Assembly (NCBI RefSeq): GCF_026805325.1
Contig: NZ_JAPRAT010000032.1
Location: 1-45,595, forward strand
DNA length: 45,595 nt
Direction of reading: 5' to 3'
Source: Natronobacillus azotifigens
GTDB lineage: Bacteria; Bacillota; Bacilli; Bacillales; Amphibacillaceae
The position numbers were made by a program, and so were the translations under genes. Shown here piece after piece: positions 34,472-43,982 of this stretch (positions within the stretch are counted from its first letter, which is position 1; every line of letters begins with the position of its first letter). The notes below the pieces were generated by a model. The model worked only from the letters and a program-made list of their open reading frames with translations, had not been told where the DNA came from and searched no databases.

Positions 34472-35818
34472 TTATTTCACTTCGAAAAATTTATTGCTAA
34501 TCACTTGTTTATACCAATAGAAGCTATCTTTCTTGGTACGTTCTAACGTCCGATAATCAACATAGACAATACCAAAACGCATCGTATATCCTTCTGCCCA
34601 TTCAAAATTATCAAGCAGCGACCAAGATACATAACCTTTAATATTAACTCCTGATTTCATCGCACGATCTAGTGCGATCAAGTGTTGTTGCAAGTAGTCA
34701 ATTCGTTTACTATCCTTGACTCTCCCAGCTTCTTTTTCATCATTGTAGCATGATCCATTTTCCGTAATGTAGATCGGCACATCACCATATGTTTTCGCAA
34801 TATGAGTTAATACGTTATAAAAACCGTCTGGATAAATGTTCCAACCTATATCTGTTTTTTGATAACCAGTGTCTACGCGTTCATGCTCAAACATTCCTTC
34901 GTTTTCTTTGTAACGACCAACACTGCCAGTGTAGTAATTGATACCTAGAAAATCAATTGGTTGATTAATGATCTCCATGTCGCCTTCTTCAATGTGTAGT
35001 TGAGCTCCATTTTCCTCGAATATATTAACTAGAGTTTTTGGATAAGACCCTTTAAACACCGGATCAAAAAACCAATCAATGAAAAATGCGTTTGCGCGCT
35101 CACAAGCGTCAATATCTTCTTGCTTATCACTATAAGGTTCATTCCATTCAGCATTTGGCGCATATCCTATTTGACCTTCCACGCCAAGCTTCCGGAAATG
35201 GATAACAGCTTTTCCATGTGCGACATTCATATGGTGCGCAGCATCGACAGCTAATTGTAAATCTTTATTTCCCGGTGCATGTACACCAAAATAATTAGAT
35301 AAAAATGATGCACACCAAGGCTCATTAAATGTAATCCAGTGTTTAATTTTTCCTTGGAACTCTTTAAACATTACCTTAGCGTAGTTGGCAAAAGCTTCAA
35401 TCGTCTTTCGATTACCCCAACCCCCATTATCTTGTAATGCTTGTGGGAGATCCCAATGGTACAGTGTACACATCGGCTCAATCCCTTTTGCTAGCAGCCC
35501 ATCTACTAAGCGGTGATAATAATCTAAACCTTCTTGGTTCACTTCTCCGGTGCCATTCGGGAAGATTCTTGGCCACGCTACCGAGAAGCGATAAAAATCT
35601 ACACCTAAGTCTTCCATAATTTCAATATCTTCTTCATAACGATGATAACTGTCACATGCAACATCACCATTATCTCCATTCTCAACTTTACCTGGAGTCT
35701 TAGAGAAGGTATCCCAAATGGACATTCCTCTTCCACCTTCACTTGTAGCTCCTTCTATTTGATAGGAAGCTGTAGCAACTCCCCATTTCATGTCTTTTGG
35801 AAACTGTATAACCGCCAT
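34472..35818 (-). CDS. Beta-glucosidase, GH1
   Basis: A cytoplasmic GH1 enzyme of 448 residues with no signal peptide. Acid/base Glu166 is in WITFNEPWC and nucleophile Glu353 is in IYITENGS. The N-terminal WGVATASYQIEG motif and the C-terminal SLLDNFEWAEGY motif are intact. It lacks the phosphate-binding features expected of 6-phospho-enzymes, in line with import by an ABC transporter rather than a PTS. It would hydrolyse laminaribiose or cellobiose to glucose. AAAGGGG lies 7 nt before the ATG. It heads the importer operon and is preceded by a good promoter with two cre boxes. Confidence 0.94.
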   Translation of the reverse strand: MAVIQFPKDMKWGVATASYQIEGATSEGGRGMSIWDTFSKTPGKVENGDNGDVACDSYHRYEEDIEIMEDLGVDFYRFSVAWPRIFPNGTGEVNQEGLDYYHRLVDGLLAKGIEPMCTLYHWDLPQALQDNGGWGNRKTIEAFANYAKVMFKEFQGKIKHWITFNEPWCASFLSNYFGVHAPGNKDLQLAVDAAHHMNVAHGKAVIHFRKLGVEGQIGYAPNAEWNEPYSDKQEDIDACERANAFFIDWFFDPVFKGSYPKTLVNIFEENGAQLHIEEGDMEIINQPIDFLGINYYTGSVGRYKENEGMFEHERVDTGYQKTDIGWNIYPDGFYNVLTHIAKTYGDVPIYITENGSCYNDEKEAGRVKDSKRIDYLQQHLIALDRAMKSGVNIKGYVSWSLLDNFEWAEGYTMRFGIVYVDYRTLERTKKDSFYWYKQVISNKFFEVK

Positions 35819-35989
35819 AACGAAACCCCTTTCGAAAAACCGATAAAAAAACCAATACCTTTACTATTTGTATTGTTATTTAAATTTATGCAAGATTTTA
35901 GATCTTTTTATTTTTTATGAAAACGGAAACAATTCGTTAAATCCAACTTTTGAACTAATAATCAATTTCATGTAATCGTTGAAATCAAC

Positions 35990-36070
35990 CGAAACCGCTT
36001 TCTTTTTTCATTATAAACCGCCTAAGAATAAAAAGCAATAGTTTTTTTGAAATTTTCGAAAGCGCTTTAT
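35990..36070 (-). promoter_or_regulatory. GH1 operon promoter flanked by two cre boxes
   Basis: On the minus strand TTGCTT (36033-36038), 17 bp, TATAAT (36010-36015) form a sigma-A promoter. CGAAACCGCTTTCT (35990-36003) covers the expected start site and CGAAAGCGCTTTAT (36057-36070) lies just upstream of the -35 box; both resemble cre. CcpA at both sites could loop or block the promoter. The remaining leader, 35819-35989, is AT-rich with no gene. Confidence 0.7.
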
Positions 36071-36281
36071 GACCAAAGAATCAAATCGATCTTTTCGCGT
36101 ATTCATTTAAAAACTTTTCTGTTTTAGACTTTGGATGAAATACTTACCGTTATCATCCAATTATTCTGAATTATTTATATCATCTTCACTATATTTCTTA
36201 AACACGAGCAGATATAAGTAGCGAATTTTATCGGTTAGAAAAGACTTTCCCATACATTACTATCACTTTTTAGCTAGTTAA
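36071..36281. other. Gap between the beta-glucan locus and the unknown lipoprotein
   Basis: AT-rich. No gene, hairpin or other clear feature was seen. Confidence 0.4.
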
Positions 36282-37154
36282 CTATCTGTTATAGATGTAA
36301 GTATCGATATAATTCTCGACTTTATTTAAATCATCTAAAATTGGATAAATGGGGTTTAGGAATACCACTACTCCGTTTGTTTGTTTCTTCACGTTTTCCG
36401 TCGTAGTATATTCAAAGAATAGATTTGTTGAAATGTAGTTTAGTTCATCTATAGCTGGCTCATCTCCACTAAGTTGAAGCGAGATTTCTACCATTGAATC
36501 GGCAGGAATCGAGATAGGTAATTGGATATAATCATCAAAAATGTTTTCTCCTATTTTTATTTTCGACATACTTAGCGTTAAGAAATTTTTTGCGTGTATC
36601 TTTTCTAATTGAATGGCTTTTTTTGCTTCAAATTGATAGACAACCTCATCACCACTTTTGATTATCACGGACGACATATCATTTGGTATTATAGTAGGAA
36701 TAAAATCCTGGGTGAAGATATTACCACCTTCAAAAGAATGAACGATAGGGGTGGTGAATTCAACTTTAATTGATTCACCATTAATATTTAACACTAACTT
36801 ATTGATAACAATTTCATGACTTACTTTCTTTTTTGGAGTGACTGTAATCATGAAGACATTTGTGTAGTAATGTTTGTACTTATGTTTTTTTATTTTATCG
36901 ATCGTATTATCAACAATTTCAACACTAAGGTTTTCAGTGTTCGTACCCTCTAGACCTATATGCTCATATTTTTTTATTTTGTTTTTAGAAAATAATACGA
37001 GTTCAAAAGATAAAGATGATTCATTTTCAGAAGAAATAAGAACTTTTTCAGCATTTGAATAAAAATCTAGCATACCGTTATTTGAACTGAGTTGAGAACA
37101 AGACAATAAGACAGACGCTAGCAATACTATCATAATAGATAATTTTTTATTCAT
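36282..37154 (-). CDS. Lipoprotein of unknown function
   Basis: A 290-residue protein with a lipoprotein signal: MNKK, hydrophobic stretch, lipobox VLLSC at about residues 15-19. The rest is mostly beta-strand in appearance, rich in Ile, Lys, Glu and Asn, with no recognisable catalytic motif. GGAGGGG lies upstream of the ATG, and a promoter-like TTGAGA-17-TAGATA lies about 70 bp before it. It is monocistronic and has no obvious link to the sugar genes. The family is not recognised. Confidence 0.7.
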   Translation of the reverse strand: MNKKLSIMIVLLASVLLSCSQLSSNNGMLDFYSNAEKVLISSENESSLSFELVLFSKNKIKKYEHIGLEGTNTENLSVEIVDNTIDKIKKHKYKHYYTNVFMITVTPKKKVSHEIVINKLVLNINGESIKVEFTTPIVHSFEGGNIFTQDFIPTIIPNDMSSVIIKSGDEVVYQFEAKKAIQLEKIHAKNFLTLSMSKIKIGENIFDDYIQLPISIPADSMVEISLQLSGDEPAIDELNYISTNLFFEYTTTENVKKQTNGVVVFLNPIYPILDDLNKVENYIDTYIYNR

Positions 37155-37556
37155 GGAATTCCCCTCCGAAAATATTAATTTTAGGTTAGAGAGTAAACAA
37201 AAAATGTTGACCCACTAGTATTCTATCTAAATAATACTGAAAAAAATCTCAAGTGGAACAATGCTGGTATTTCTTTCAAACGTTAAGAATCTACAAGTGT
37301 ATCAAATGAATCAACTTTAATAACTATACTTATGTTGCTGCTTCCATTGTTTCCGTTTTGTTAACGCTCAAGAATAGCATACTGTAATTTTTTTGAAATG
37401 TATAGAAGTTTTTTCAATTTTCCAACGTGTTTAGTTCTATATTTGGGGATTTTTGTTTGTTATAATCTAGATATCTGATCACTCCCTAGAATTAAGTAAA
37501 TCTTCAACATATTTTAGAAAGTAACACAATAGTATCTTCCTATACCGGACAAACAA
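37155..37556 (-). other. Gene-free stretch with a candidate lipoprotein promoter
   Basis: TTGAGA (37247-37252), 17 bp, TAGATA (37224-37229) on the minus strand could drive the lipoprotein gene. The rest of the stretch is AT-rich; no reading frame of convincing length or composition was found. Confidence 0.35.
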
Positions 37557-37592
37557 AAACCCCATCTATACTTAAGGCTTAGATGGAGTTTT
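37557..37592 (-). terminator. Terminator of the Sel1-repeat gene
   Basis: Minus strand: AAACTCCATCTAA pairs with TAGATGGGGTTT (about 11 pairs), followed by TTTGTTTG, roughly 90 bp after the stop codon. Confidence 0.7.
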
Positions 37593-37680
37593 CCTTATTT
37601 CATACACTGATGATACCCAGGAAACATTTACTTTGAAAAAACAAGAACGCAGGTTTACTTACCCCCTACTTTCATCAACA

Positions 37681-38676
37681 TTAAAACTCCTTCAACTTCT
37701 GCTTTGCTTGATCATCACCTTTTAAAGCAGCCTTCCTATACCAATATTTAGCTTTCTTACTATTAACATGGGTTCCTATTCCATTCTCATAACAAAGGCC
37801 AAGATTAAACTCTCCATAAGAGTCGCCCTGTTCAGCGGCCATTTGATACCATGAGATCGCTTCAACGCCCAGGCCATTTTCCACCGCCTCATGGCCTAAT
37901 CGATTTGCTGCAAACACATCACCATGAAGCGCAGATACGGTAAACCATCGTTTGGATTCTTTCATGTCTAATTTTGTTCCAACAGCCTTTTCATACATAT
38001 AGCCAAGTGTGTACATTGCTTCTGGAACACCTTTATCAGCAGCTTTCTTAAAAAGTTCTAATGCTCTTTTTTCATCCTTCTCCACATACTCGCCACGTAG
38101 ATACATATCCGCATAATTGTTCAAGGCATCGCCATGCCCTTTTTCGGCAGCTTCTTTATAAGAAAAGTAGGCTTTTTCCAAATCACGCTCGATAACATTT
38201 CCAACAAAATACTCATTACCTAGCCAATAAAGCGCATCGGCATTACCAATATCTGCTGCTACTTTGAACCAGTCAAAGGCCCATTCATCACGCTCAATCG
38301 ATTTATAAAAATGAGCCAGTTCGACCTGGGCATCGGTGTTACCTGATAAGGATTTTCCATACAGAGAAATCACTTTCTCTTCTTCCGCTTCATCAATATA
38401 GATTATCTCTGGATCAGTTGTGGGGTCCATCATTTCAGATAAAATAATTTCCAAATCACGCACTAAAATATATTTATATTCCTCCTGAAAGCTAATCACG
38501 TTCACTAATTGCGTATATAAGATATCAATATCGTCAGGAAAACTACTTTGGGAAGAAACACATTCCTTCAAAATCAAAAAAAGTTTTTCAAGAAATTGAT
38601 CACTTGCATGTAGATTGAGAAGAATTTCAGCAGCATTCCTATAACCGTTTTTATATAATTTCTGTTGCAGTTCCAC
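37681..38676 (-). CDS. Sel1-like (TPR-type) repeat protein
   Basis: A 331-residue cytoplasmic protein with no signal peptide. The N-terminal 110 residues are helical without recognised motifs. Residues about 115-330 hold six Sel1-like repeats of roughly 36 residues, each with the A---LG--Y--G--V--D---A--W---AA--G pattern (for example EAMYTLGYMYEKAVGTKLD). Such repeats form protein-binding solenoids. The start is GTG with AAAGGTG 8 nt upstream. It stands alone with its own terminator; the partner is unknown. Confidence 0.85.
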   Translation of the reverse strand: MELQQKLYKNGYRNAAEILLNLHASDQFLEKLFLILKECVSSQSSFPDDIDILYTQLVNVISFQEEYKYILVRDLEIILSEMMDPTTDPEIIYIDEAEEEKVISLYGKSLSGNTDAQVELAHFYKSIERDEWAFDWFKVAADIGNADALYWLGNEYFVGNVIERDLEKAYFSYKEAAEKGHGDALNNYADMYLRGEYVEKDEKRALELFKKAADKGVPEAMYTLGYMYEKAVGTKLDMKESKRWFTVSALHGDVFAANRLGHEAVENGLGVEAISWYQMAAEQGDSYGEFNLGLCYENGIGTHVNSKKAKYWYRKAALKGDDQAKQKLKEF

Positions 38677-38956
38677 TTGAACGACACCTTTCTAATATCT
38701 ATATGTAGAGTCTGACTCATGTTTCTCACAACAAATTACCTACCTAAATAATTTCTCCTAAAAAAGAATTTTATTACATTCCTTCATTGTATGAAAAAAT
38801 ATTATTAGATCGCAATCGTATCCGAGATGAAATATTTTTTACGTAATTGTTTTGAAGATAATTCTTTTTCATTATGCTGTAAGATAAGGCGACATAAAAT
38901 AACTTGAACTTTACTTCCCTTAAATAAATTTTCAAAAATACAAGACATCGCAACCC

Positions 38957-40483
38957 TTAGTTCTGAAATTTCACTACATAGGGATATTCGTCATTAAACA
39001 TACGACTCAATCTTAAATAAACAGGAATCAATTCCTTGTATACTTTTACATGCTGCTGATTCGGTAGATTGTTATCTATTGTTCCCACCATTTTAGATAC
39101 AATAGTAAAATCATCGATTTCTCCAAGTGCATAGAGTCCTAGAACAACTGCACCCAGACAAGAGCTTTCTACACTTTCAGGAATTTGTACTTCTTGGTTG
39201 AATACGTCAGCAAGCATTTGCCTCCATAGCGGCGACTTGGCAAACCCTCCCGTTGCATGAATCTTTTCTGGAATCCCTATTTGTTCTTCTAACGCAAGTA
39301 ACACCGTATATATATTAAAGTTGATCCCTTCCAATACCGCTCGCATCATATGTTCTCTCTTATGATGCATACCTAAGCCAAAAAAAGAACCTCTTGCATT
39401 TGCATTCCAAATTGGTGCACGTTCTCCAGTCAAGTATGGATGAAAAATTAAACCCTCAGATCCTGGCTTTACTTTACTGATTTTTTCGGTGATAAGGTCG
39501 TACGGATCAACACCTAATTCCTTTGCCTTCTCTACTTCTTCATAGCAAAACTCATCCCGAAGCCAGCGTAGCACCATTCCACCATTATTTACAGGACCTC
39601 CAATAACCCAATGATCGTTTGTCAATGCATAGCAAAAAGTTCTCCCTTTTTGATCTGTAACGGGTTTATTTGTCATTGTACGAATAGCACCACTTGTTCC
39701 AATCGTCAACGCTACAACTCCCGGTTCGATTCCATTCACGCCTAAATTAGAAAGAACACCATCGTTTGCTCCAATGATAAAAGGCACATCTATACTCAGT
39801 CCAAGTTCCTCAGCTAATCCCTTCGATAGTCCTTGAATTTTGTGTGTAGTAGGTACAAGTTTTGATAAATGATCAGCTGTAATACCTGCAACCTCTAAGG
39901 CCCCTTTATCCCAATCTAATTCTTCCAAATGAAACAACCCTGTCGCCGACGCAATAGAATAGTCAACGATGTACTCACCGAACAACTGATGCAACACATA
40001 TTCTTTTATTGAAATAAACTTATACGTTTCTTCAAAAATTCGAGGTCTTTCATGTTTTAGCCAAATAATCTTAGCTAGCGGAGACATCGGATGAATTGGA
40101 GTTCCTGTACGCAAATAAATTTCATGCCCGTTCCATTCTTCTTTTAGCTTTTTCACCCATGGTTCTGCACGTTGATCTGCCCACGTAATACTGTTGGTAA
40201 TTGGCTTTCCATCTTTATCAATTGCAATCAAACTATGCATCGCTGCGCTAAAAGAAACGAGTAACAATTTCTCTGAACTAATCCCACTAGCACTTAGCGC
40301 TTTGCGAATCGATGTTTTTACTGCTTGATAGATCTCTTCGGCCTTTTGTTCAGCCGCACCCGGAACTGGAGTAAGTAATGGATACTCGACAGCATACTGC
40401 GTTTGAACCTTTCCTTCTCTATCAAAAAGCACCGCTTTTGTACTTGTTGTACCAATATCGACACCTAATAAATAGTTTTTCAT
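38957..40483 (-). CDS. gntK: Gluconokinase, FGGY family
   Basis: A 508-residue sugar kinase that phosphorylates D-gluconate to 6-phosphogluconate. The N-terminal phosphate loop is VDIGTTSTKAVLFD (residues 8-21); the FGGY signature regions (GTPIHPMSPLAKIIWL, GEYIVDYSIASATGLF, TGGFAKSPLWRQMLADV) follow the B. subtilis GntK pattern throughout. GGAGG precedes the ATG. The usual gntR, gntP and gntZ partners are absent on both sides, so it is an orphan copy. Confidence 0.92.
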   Translation of the reverse strand: MKNYLLGVDIGTTSTKAVLFDREGKVQTQYAVEYPLLTPVPGAAEQKAEEIYQAVKTSIRKALSASGISSEKLLLVSFSAAMHSLIAIDKDGKPITNSITWADQRAEPWVKKLKEEWNGHEIYLRTGTPIHPMSPLAKIIWLKHERPRIFEETYKFISIKEYVLHQLFGEYIVDYSIASATGLFHLEELDWDKGALEVAGITADHLSKLVPTTHKIQGLSKGLAEELGLSIDVPFIIGANDGVLSNLGVNGIEPGVVALTIGTSGAIRTMTNKPVTDQKGRTFCYALTNDHWVIGGPVNNGGMVLRWLRDEFCYEEVEKAKELGVDPYDLITEKISKVKPGSEGLIFHPYLTGERAPIWNANARGSFFGLGMHHKREHMMRAVLEGINFNIYTVLLALEEQIGIPEKIHATGGFAKSPLWRQMLADVFNQEVQIPESVESSCLGAVVLGLYALGEIDDFTIVSKMVGTIDNNLPNQQHVKVYKELIPVYLRLSRMFNDEYPYVVKFQN

Positions 40484-40639
40484 AATTATCCTCCGCTAAA
40501 ACTATTTTGATGATATTTATTTATTTCTTAGCTAATCATTCTGAAAACTAAGTTCATGTTTTTCAACAGAATCCAAAAAATAGCGCGAACAGATTTAACA
40601 CGTTTATTTTTCAATTTTGTTAGCTCTTCTTGCAATCGA

Positions 40640-42070
40640 TTAATCGTGAATCAAGTGACCGACATACAACAGCTCGATGTCTTGATTTGGCTTTCCGATG
40701 ATCGTAATCCCAACCGGCTCCCCCGATTCCCGTTTGAACCCTGGCAAGGTTAATGCCGGGTAACCTGATGTCGCATAAAGGGACGTAGCATAGTTACTTA
40801 ACGTAACAAGGAAATCAACGGATTGAAAGGCTTCATCCAGTGCTTTTGTTGTGATCGTTTGATTAGCTTTTATCAACTCGTCAATCTCTACTTTTGTAAA
40901 TGTGTGACTCCTTGCTTTTTCAATTAAATCTTGTCCATAAGGGATGGTATTGTCAGAATCTTTTTCGTTAAATAAAAAAACATCGGAAAGTGTGATTGGT
41001 TGATCCGTCGTTTTAAAATAATCACGTACGCCCGCATTAAATTGATAGAGCAACACATTCGTGATATCGACTTCATGTGCATCTTCATTCAATGTTATCG
41101 GCACACAATGGACGCCCGCTTCATTCAAGCGTTCAATAAATGTGTTCATGATCGTTTCATCTTGATCACGATATGCCTGTGTGATCGCTCGATCCGTAAG
41201 CTGACCAAATCGATACGACGTGAGGGGTTGGTGAAAATCTTCAAACGTCTCTTTAAACGTTGCCATTCCTTTCAGTAACGTGTAGCAATCCTTCACGGTA
41301 TTCGCCATTGGCCCTGCGGTATCATGCGCTTGAGCGATGGGGATAATCCCTGCTTGCGAGACAGTCGTTAAGGTTGGTTTCAATCCGACAACGCCGTTCT
41401 GACTTGCGGGATAAATAATAGAACCGGCCGTTTCTGTCCCAATTGCCACAGGACTCATCTTGCTGGCTACGGCTACTGCACTTCCCGAACTTGAGCCACC
41501 CACGTCAAATCTTCCAAAAGGGTTCTTCGTCTGCCCACCAACAGCTGAATAACCATTCGCGCTTTTGGTCGTCATAAAGTTCGCCCACTCGGATAAATTC
41601 GTCTTTCCTAAAATAAGTGCCCCTTTTGCTTTCAATGCTTGGATGATCTCCGCATCTTCTTTACTATGGAAATCTTTTAAGATCGCTGCACCCGCTGTTG
41701 TTGGTAAGCCTGTCACAGCAATATTGTCTTTAACAAGGACAGGAATTCCGTATAACAGATCACGAACGTCATCATAAAAACAAGCCTCCGCTTCATCAAT
41801 CACAGCTTGATTCAGCGTAATCACCGCGTTGCTGTCTTTTGTTTCAAGAACCCGGTTATAAAAAGCTTTTGCAATGTCTGCGTAGGTTGCTTGCTCTGTT
41901 TTAACAAGCATCTGCAAACCATCAAGATCACTGGATAGGATTTGCTCTTTTAACACATGATCGATCTTTTCAATAACCTCTGTCCGTTCAACTTGATAAC
42001 TAGATACAGGTGGTGTTTCATATTGTTTTGTTCGTTGATCTTTTATATACGATTCACTATTAAATGACAT
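40640..42070 (-). CDS. Amidase signature family protein
   Basis: A 476-residue amide hydrolase of the amidase signature family. The catalytic lysine is in GIPVLVKDNIAV, the Ser-cisSer part is in the GGSSSGSAVAVAS glycine/serine-rich loop, and the nucleophile serine is in GTETAGSIIYPAS. It has no partner GatA/GatC features and no signal peptide. AAAGGAAG lies upstream of the ATG. The substrate cannot be told from sequence; it is monocistronic. Confidence 0.9.
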   Translation of the reverse strand: MSFNSESYIKDQRTKQYETPPVSSYQVERTEVIEKIDHVLKEQILSSDLDGLQMLVKTEQATYADIAKAFYNRVLETKDSNAVITLNQAVIDEAEACFYDDVRDLLYGIPVLVKDNIAVTGLPTTAGAAILKDFHSKEDAEIIQALKAKGALILGKTNLSEWANFMTTKSANGYSAVGGQTKNPFGRFDVGGSSSGSAVAVASKMSPVAIGTETAGSIIYPASQNGVVGLKPTLTTVSQAGIIPIAQAHDTAGPMANTVKDCYTLLKGMATFKETFEDFHQPLTSYRFGQLTDRAITQAYRDQDETIMNTFIERLNEAGVHCVPITLNEDAHEVDITNVLLYQFNAGVRDYFKTTDQPITLSDVFLFNEKDSDNTIPYGQDLIEKARSHTFTKVEIDELIKANQTITTKALDEAFQSVDFLVTLSNYATSLYATSGYPALTLPGFKRESGEPVGITIIGKPNQDIELLYVGHLIHD

Positions 42071-42132
42071 CGATTCACTTCCTTTGCTGTGTTTATACTA
42101 TAGATAAGTTTAGCATAACATTGTTTAATTAT

Positions 42133-42177
42133 AAGGGTCAGCCCCTCACGTGGACAAGTGTGCAGGGATAGGGGACA
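42133..42177 (+). repeat. Short dispersed palindromic repeat, copy A
   Basis: AAGGGTCAGCCCC followed by GTGGACAAGTGTGCAGGG and AGGGG shares its order of blocks with 44491-44539 on the minus strand (GGGTCAGCC, GTGGACGAATGTTCA, GGGGAGGGG). CCCCT/AGGGG and CAC/GTG can pair. Both copies lie in intergenic DNA, consistent with a small repeat family of Bacillaceae genomes. Confidence 0.45.
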
Positions 42178-42326
42178 AACTTGATCCTGGGTGCTTCCTC
42201 CTGCTTAATCATGTTTTTCTCTTTACAAAAAGGGAAAATATAAACAAATCGTTAAATTTATCATAATAGATTCTAGAAGCTAGTAACTAAGACAATATGC
42301 TATGGTTAGAGAAAGGATAGGGGAAA

Positions 42327-42590
42327 TTGCGAAATAGAAGTTGGGTGATTGGAAATATTATCATAGGTGCAGGATCTATCATTATTTTTCTTTATGTTTT
42401 GTTCGGATTTTTTTGGCAGAATCCAAATTTAGTACCATGGTATCTTGTACTTCTCATCGTTCTCTTTATTTTATTTAATACAATAATCATTAAAAAACAC
42501 TCACTAACAACCTGGATAGTAACCCTGCTTATCGCGATGGGGTCAGCAGGGATTACTTATTTGCTTCACTTTTTATTTGTAGCAAGATGA
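42327..42590 (+). CDS. Small three-segment membrane protein
   Basis: An 87-residue protein with hydrophobic segments near 6-28, 37-54 and 62-84 and a short basic loop (KKHS). It starts with TTG after AGGGGAAA. It is the only plus-strand gene in this part of the window and has its own terminator. It is not recognised. Confidence 0.6.
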   Translation: MRNRSWVIGNIIIGAGSIIIFLYVLFGFFWQNPNLVPWYLVLLIVLFILFNTIIIKKHSLTTWIVTLLIAMGSAGITYLLHFLFVAR

Positions 42591-42603
42591 TCTTATTATG
42601 AAG

Positions 42604-42632
42604 AAGCAGGGGACTGTCCTCTGCTTTTTCTA
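42604..42632 (+). terminator. Terminator of the small membrane protein gene
   Basis: AGCAGGGGAC/GTCCTCTGCT stem with a very short loop, followed by TTTTTCT, 14 bp after the stop codon. Confidence 0.75.
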
Positions 42633-42699
42633 TTTAGCACCAGTTCATTGACTAACATTCTTATTGACTAAAGAAGCAAGATTCCAAATTTATATTGGT

Positions 42700-42908
42700 T
42701 TAGTTGTACATTCGGTTATGCCAGTTTTCTAAAATGGTTGCTATATTTTCGCGTAATTTACAACAATCATTTTTGTATCGCAATCTGAAATAATATCCTC
42801 GCAAAAAGTTGATGACATTTGATTTCTTCCAAAAGAAGTTCAATGTATATCCTTCTTCTTCTAATAAATCATTTAGTTCTTCGGAGATATTAGAAAGCCA
42901 ATTTTCAT
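42700..42908 (-). pseudogene. Frameshifted small gene coupled to the membrane protein gene
   Basis: The ATG at 42908 overlaps the upstream stop (ATGA), but its frame stops after 10 codons (MKIGFLISPKN). Adding one A to the AAAA run after ATG gives a 69-residue protein, MKNWLSNISEELNDLLEEEG, continuing to YFRLRYKNDCCKLRE and ending NRMYN. This shows a one-base loss. Alternatively, losing one A from the AAAAAAA run at the end of the upstream gene fuses both frames. It could be a pseudogene, an A-run slippage switch or a sequencing error. The product is a charged helical protein, not recognised. Confidence 0.45.
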
Positions 42909-43732
42909 TTTTTTACTCCTTCATTATTAAACTGAATAGCATGAATTAAATCGTATGTTGACACTGGTTTACCATCTTGATCTCTGACTGGCTTTAACCG
43001 TCCGGTAATTTCAAAATTAAAGCTATCAAAACGACATTTGCAGTAAAGAATGACAATTTGCTCTGGAAGGATAAAGAGCATGGTATAAAAAACGAAAAGA
43101 AACAAGCATGTGAAAAATAATTCTTCTATTTTCCCCGGTTGAACGATCCGTAGTAACGGTACCATAACAAGTACAATTGGCCCCCCTACAGCCGTTGCAA
43201 AGGGCAACAAGGACTTGGTCTCAAATTTTTGTCTCAACTGATCTTTCGAAGAGCCTTTTCTATAATACCCTTTTTTCAGTAAAATCATAAACCTTGTCCA
43301 AGTAATCACAAAGACTAACACCCCACCTAATAATGTCGTTTTAATAATAAACATTAAGGTATTCAAGTCAGAGGTAAACGTCGAAGCTATTATAAGTAAC
43401 GCCAGAATATAAGATGATACTCCAAAAACATTTTGCGAAACAATAATGCTGAGTAAATATTGTATTTTCTGTGATCGCATATAAACACTTGGAATCATGT
43501 AAATAATCATGAAGACAGTCAGTATAATGGAGAACCAGAGATGATTAACAAACACGCTCCTATACAGAGGGAAATTTGATTCTACACCCGCGAAATGTTC
43601 TAACCATAAAAATAAAGCTTGAATTAATATAGCTCCAAAAAAAGTCGCGGCTAAATTACTTGGATCTTGTCTTCCTGATTCAAATGGTCCCCTTAAGACC
43701 AGAAAATCCACTTCGGATATTTTTTTCAACAA
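42905..43732 (-). CDS. Multipass membrane protein of unknown function
   Basis: About 275 residues with roughly six membrane segments (near 30-46, 68-88, 98-118, 122-148, 178-198 and 205-228) and basic cytoplasmic loops (MRSQK, LLKKGYYRKGSSKDQLRQK). The frame opens with a GTG at 43741 inside the GAGGTG binding site, so a TTG at 43732 is the more likely start. It ends with a run of seven A residues overlapping the small frameshifted gene. The family is not recognised. Confidence 0.65.
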   Translation of the reverse strand: MLKKISEVDFLVLRGPFESGRQDPSNLAATFFGAILIQALFLWLEHFAGVESNFPLYRSVFVNHLWFSIILTVFMIIYMIPSVYMRSQKIQYLLSIIVSQNVFGVSSYILALLIIASTFTSDLNTLMFIIKTTLLGGVLVFVITWTRFMILLKKGYYRKGSSKDQLRQKFETKSLLPFATAVGGPIVLVMVPLLRIVQPGKIEELFFTCLFLFVFYTMLFILPEQIVILYCKCRFDSFNFEITGRLKPVRDQDGKPVSTYDLIHAIQFNNEGVKK

Positions 43733-43799
43733 ATCAATCACCTCATTAAATTTTCTATGCGTTATATTACAATTTTTTTAATTTCAGTTTCCCTATCAC

Positions 43800-43981
43800 A
43801 TAAAGTGAAACTTCAATCAGTGGGAGTTTTTAGTTATTCCCCCACTGATTGTTAGCCCTAAAGGATGACCTAAAGGCCCTTGAACCATTCGGGGTGCTAG
43901 CGTCCGTTACTCCCACTTAAACAACTTGCTTTTCTTGTTGTTTTGAAGTGGGAGTCTTACGGACGGTTGCTCCGGGATAAA
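43800..43981 (+). repeat. 182-bp structured repeat, copy 2
   Basis: Differs from copy 1 (17877-18058) at only about nine positions. Hairpin 1 has an 11-bp perfect stem (CAATCAGTGGG/CCCACTGATTG), and the outer part of hairpin 2 has CGTCCGT/ACGGACG, perfect here but mismatched in copy 1. It begins and ends with ATAAA. Its 3' end abuts the decayed gene on the other strand (43983-44366), whose C-terminus is missing at that point. Confidence 0.85.
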
Positions 43982-43982
43982 T

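Noticed and set aside
40556..40753. Plus-strand open frame between the gluconokinase and amidase genes
   Set aside because: It mostly overlaps the amidase 3' end in antisense and has no binding site or protein-like features.
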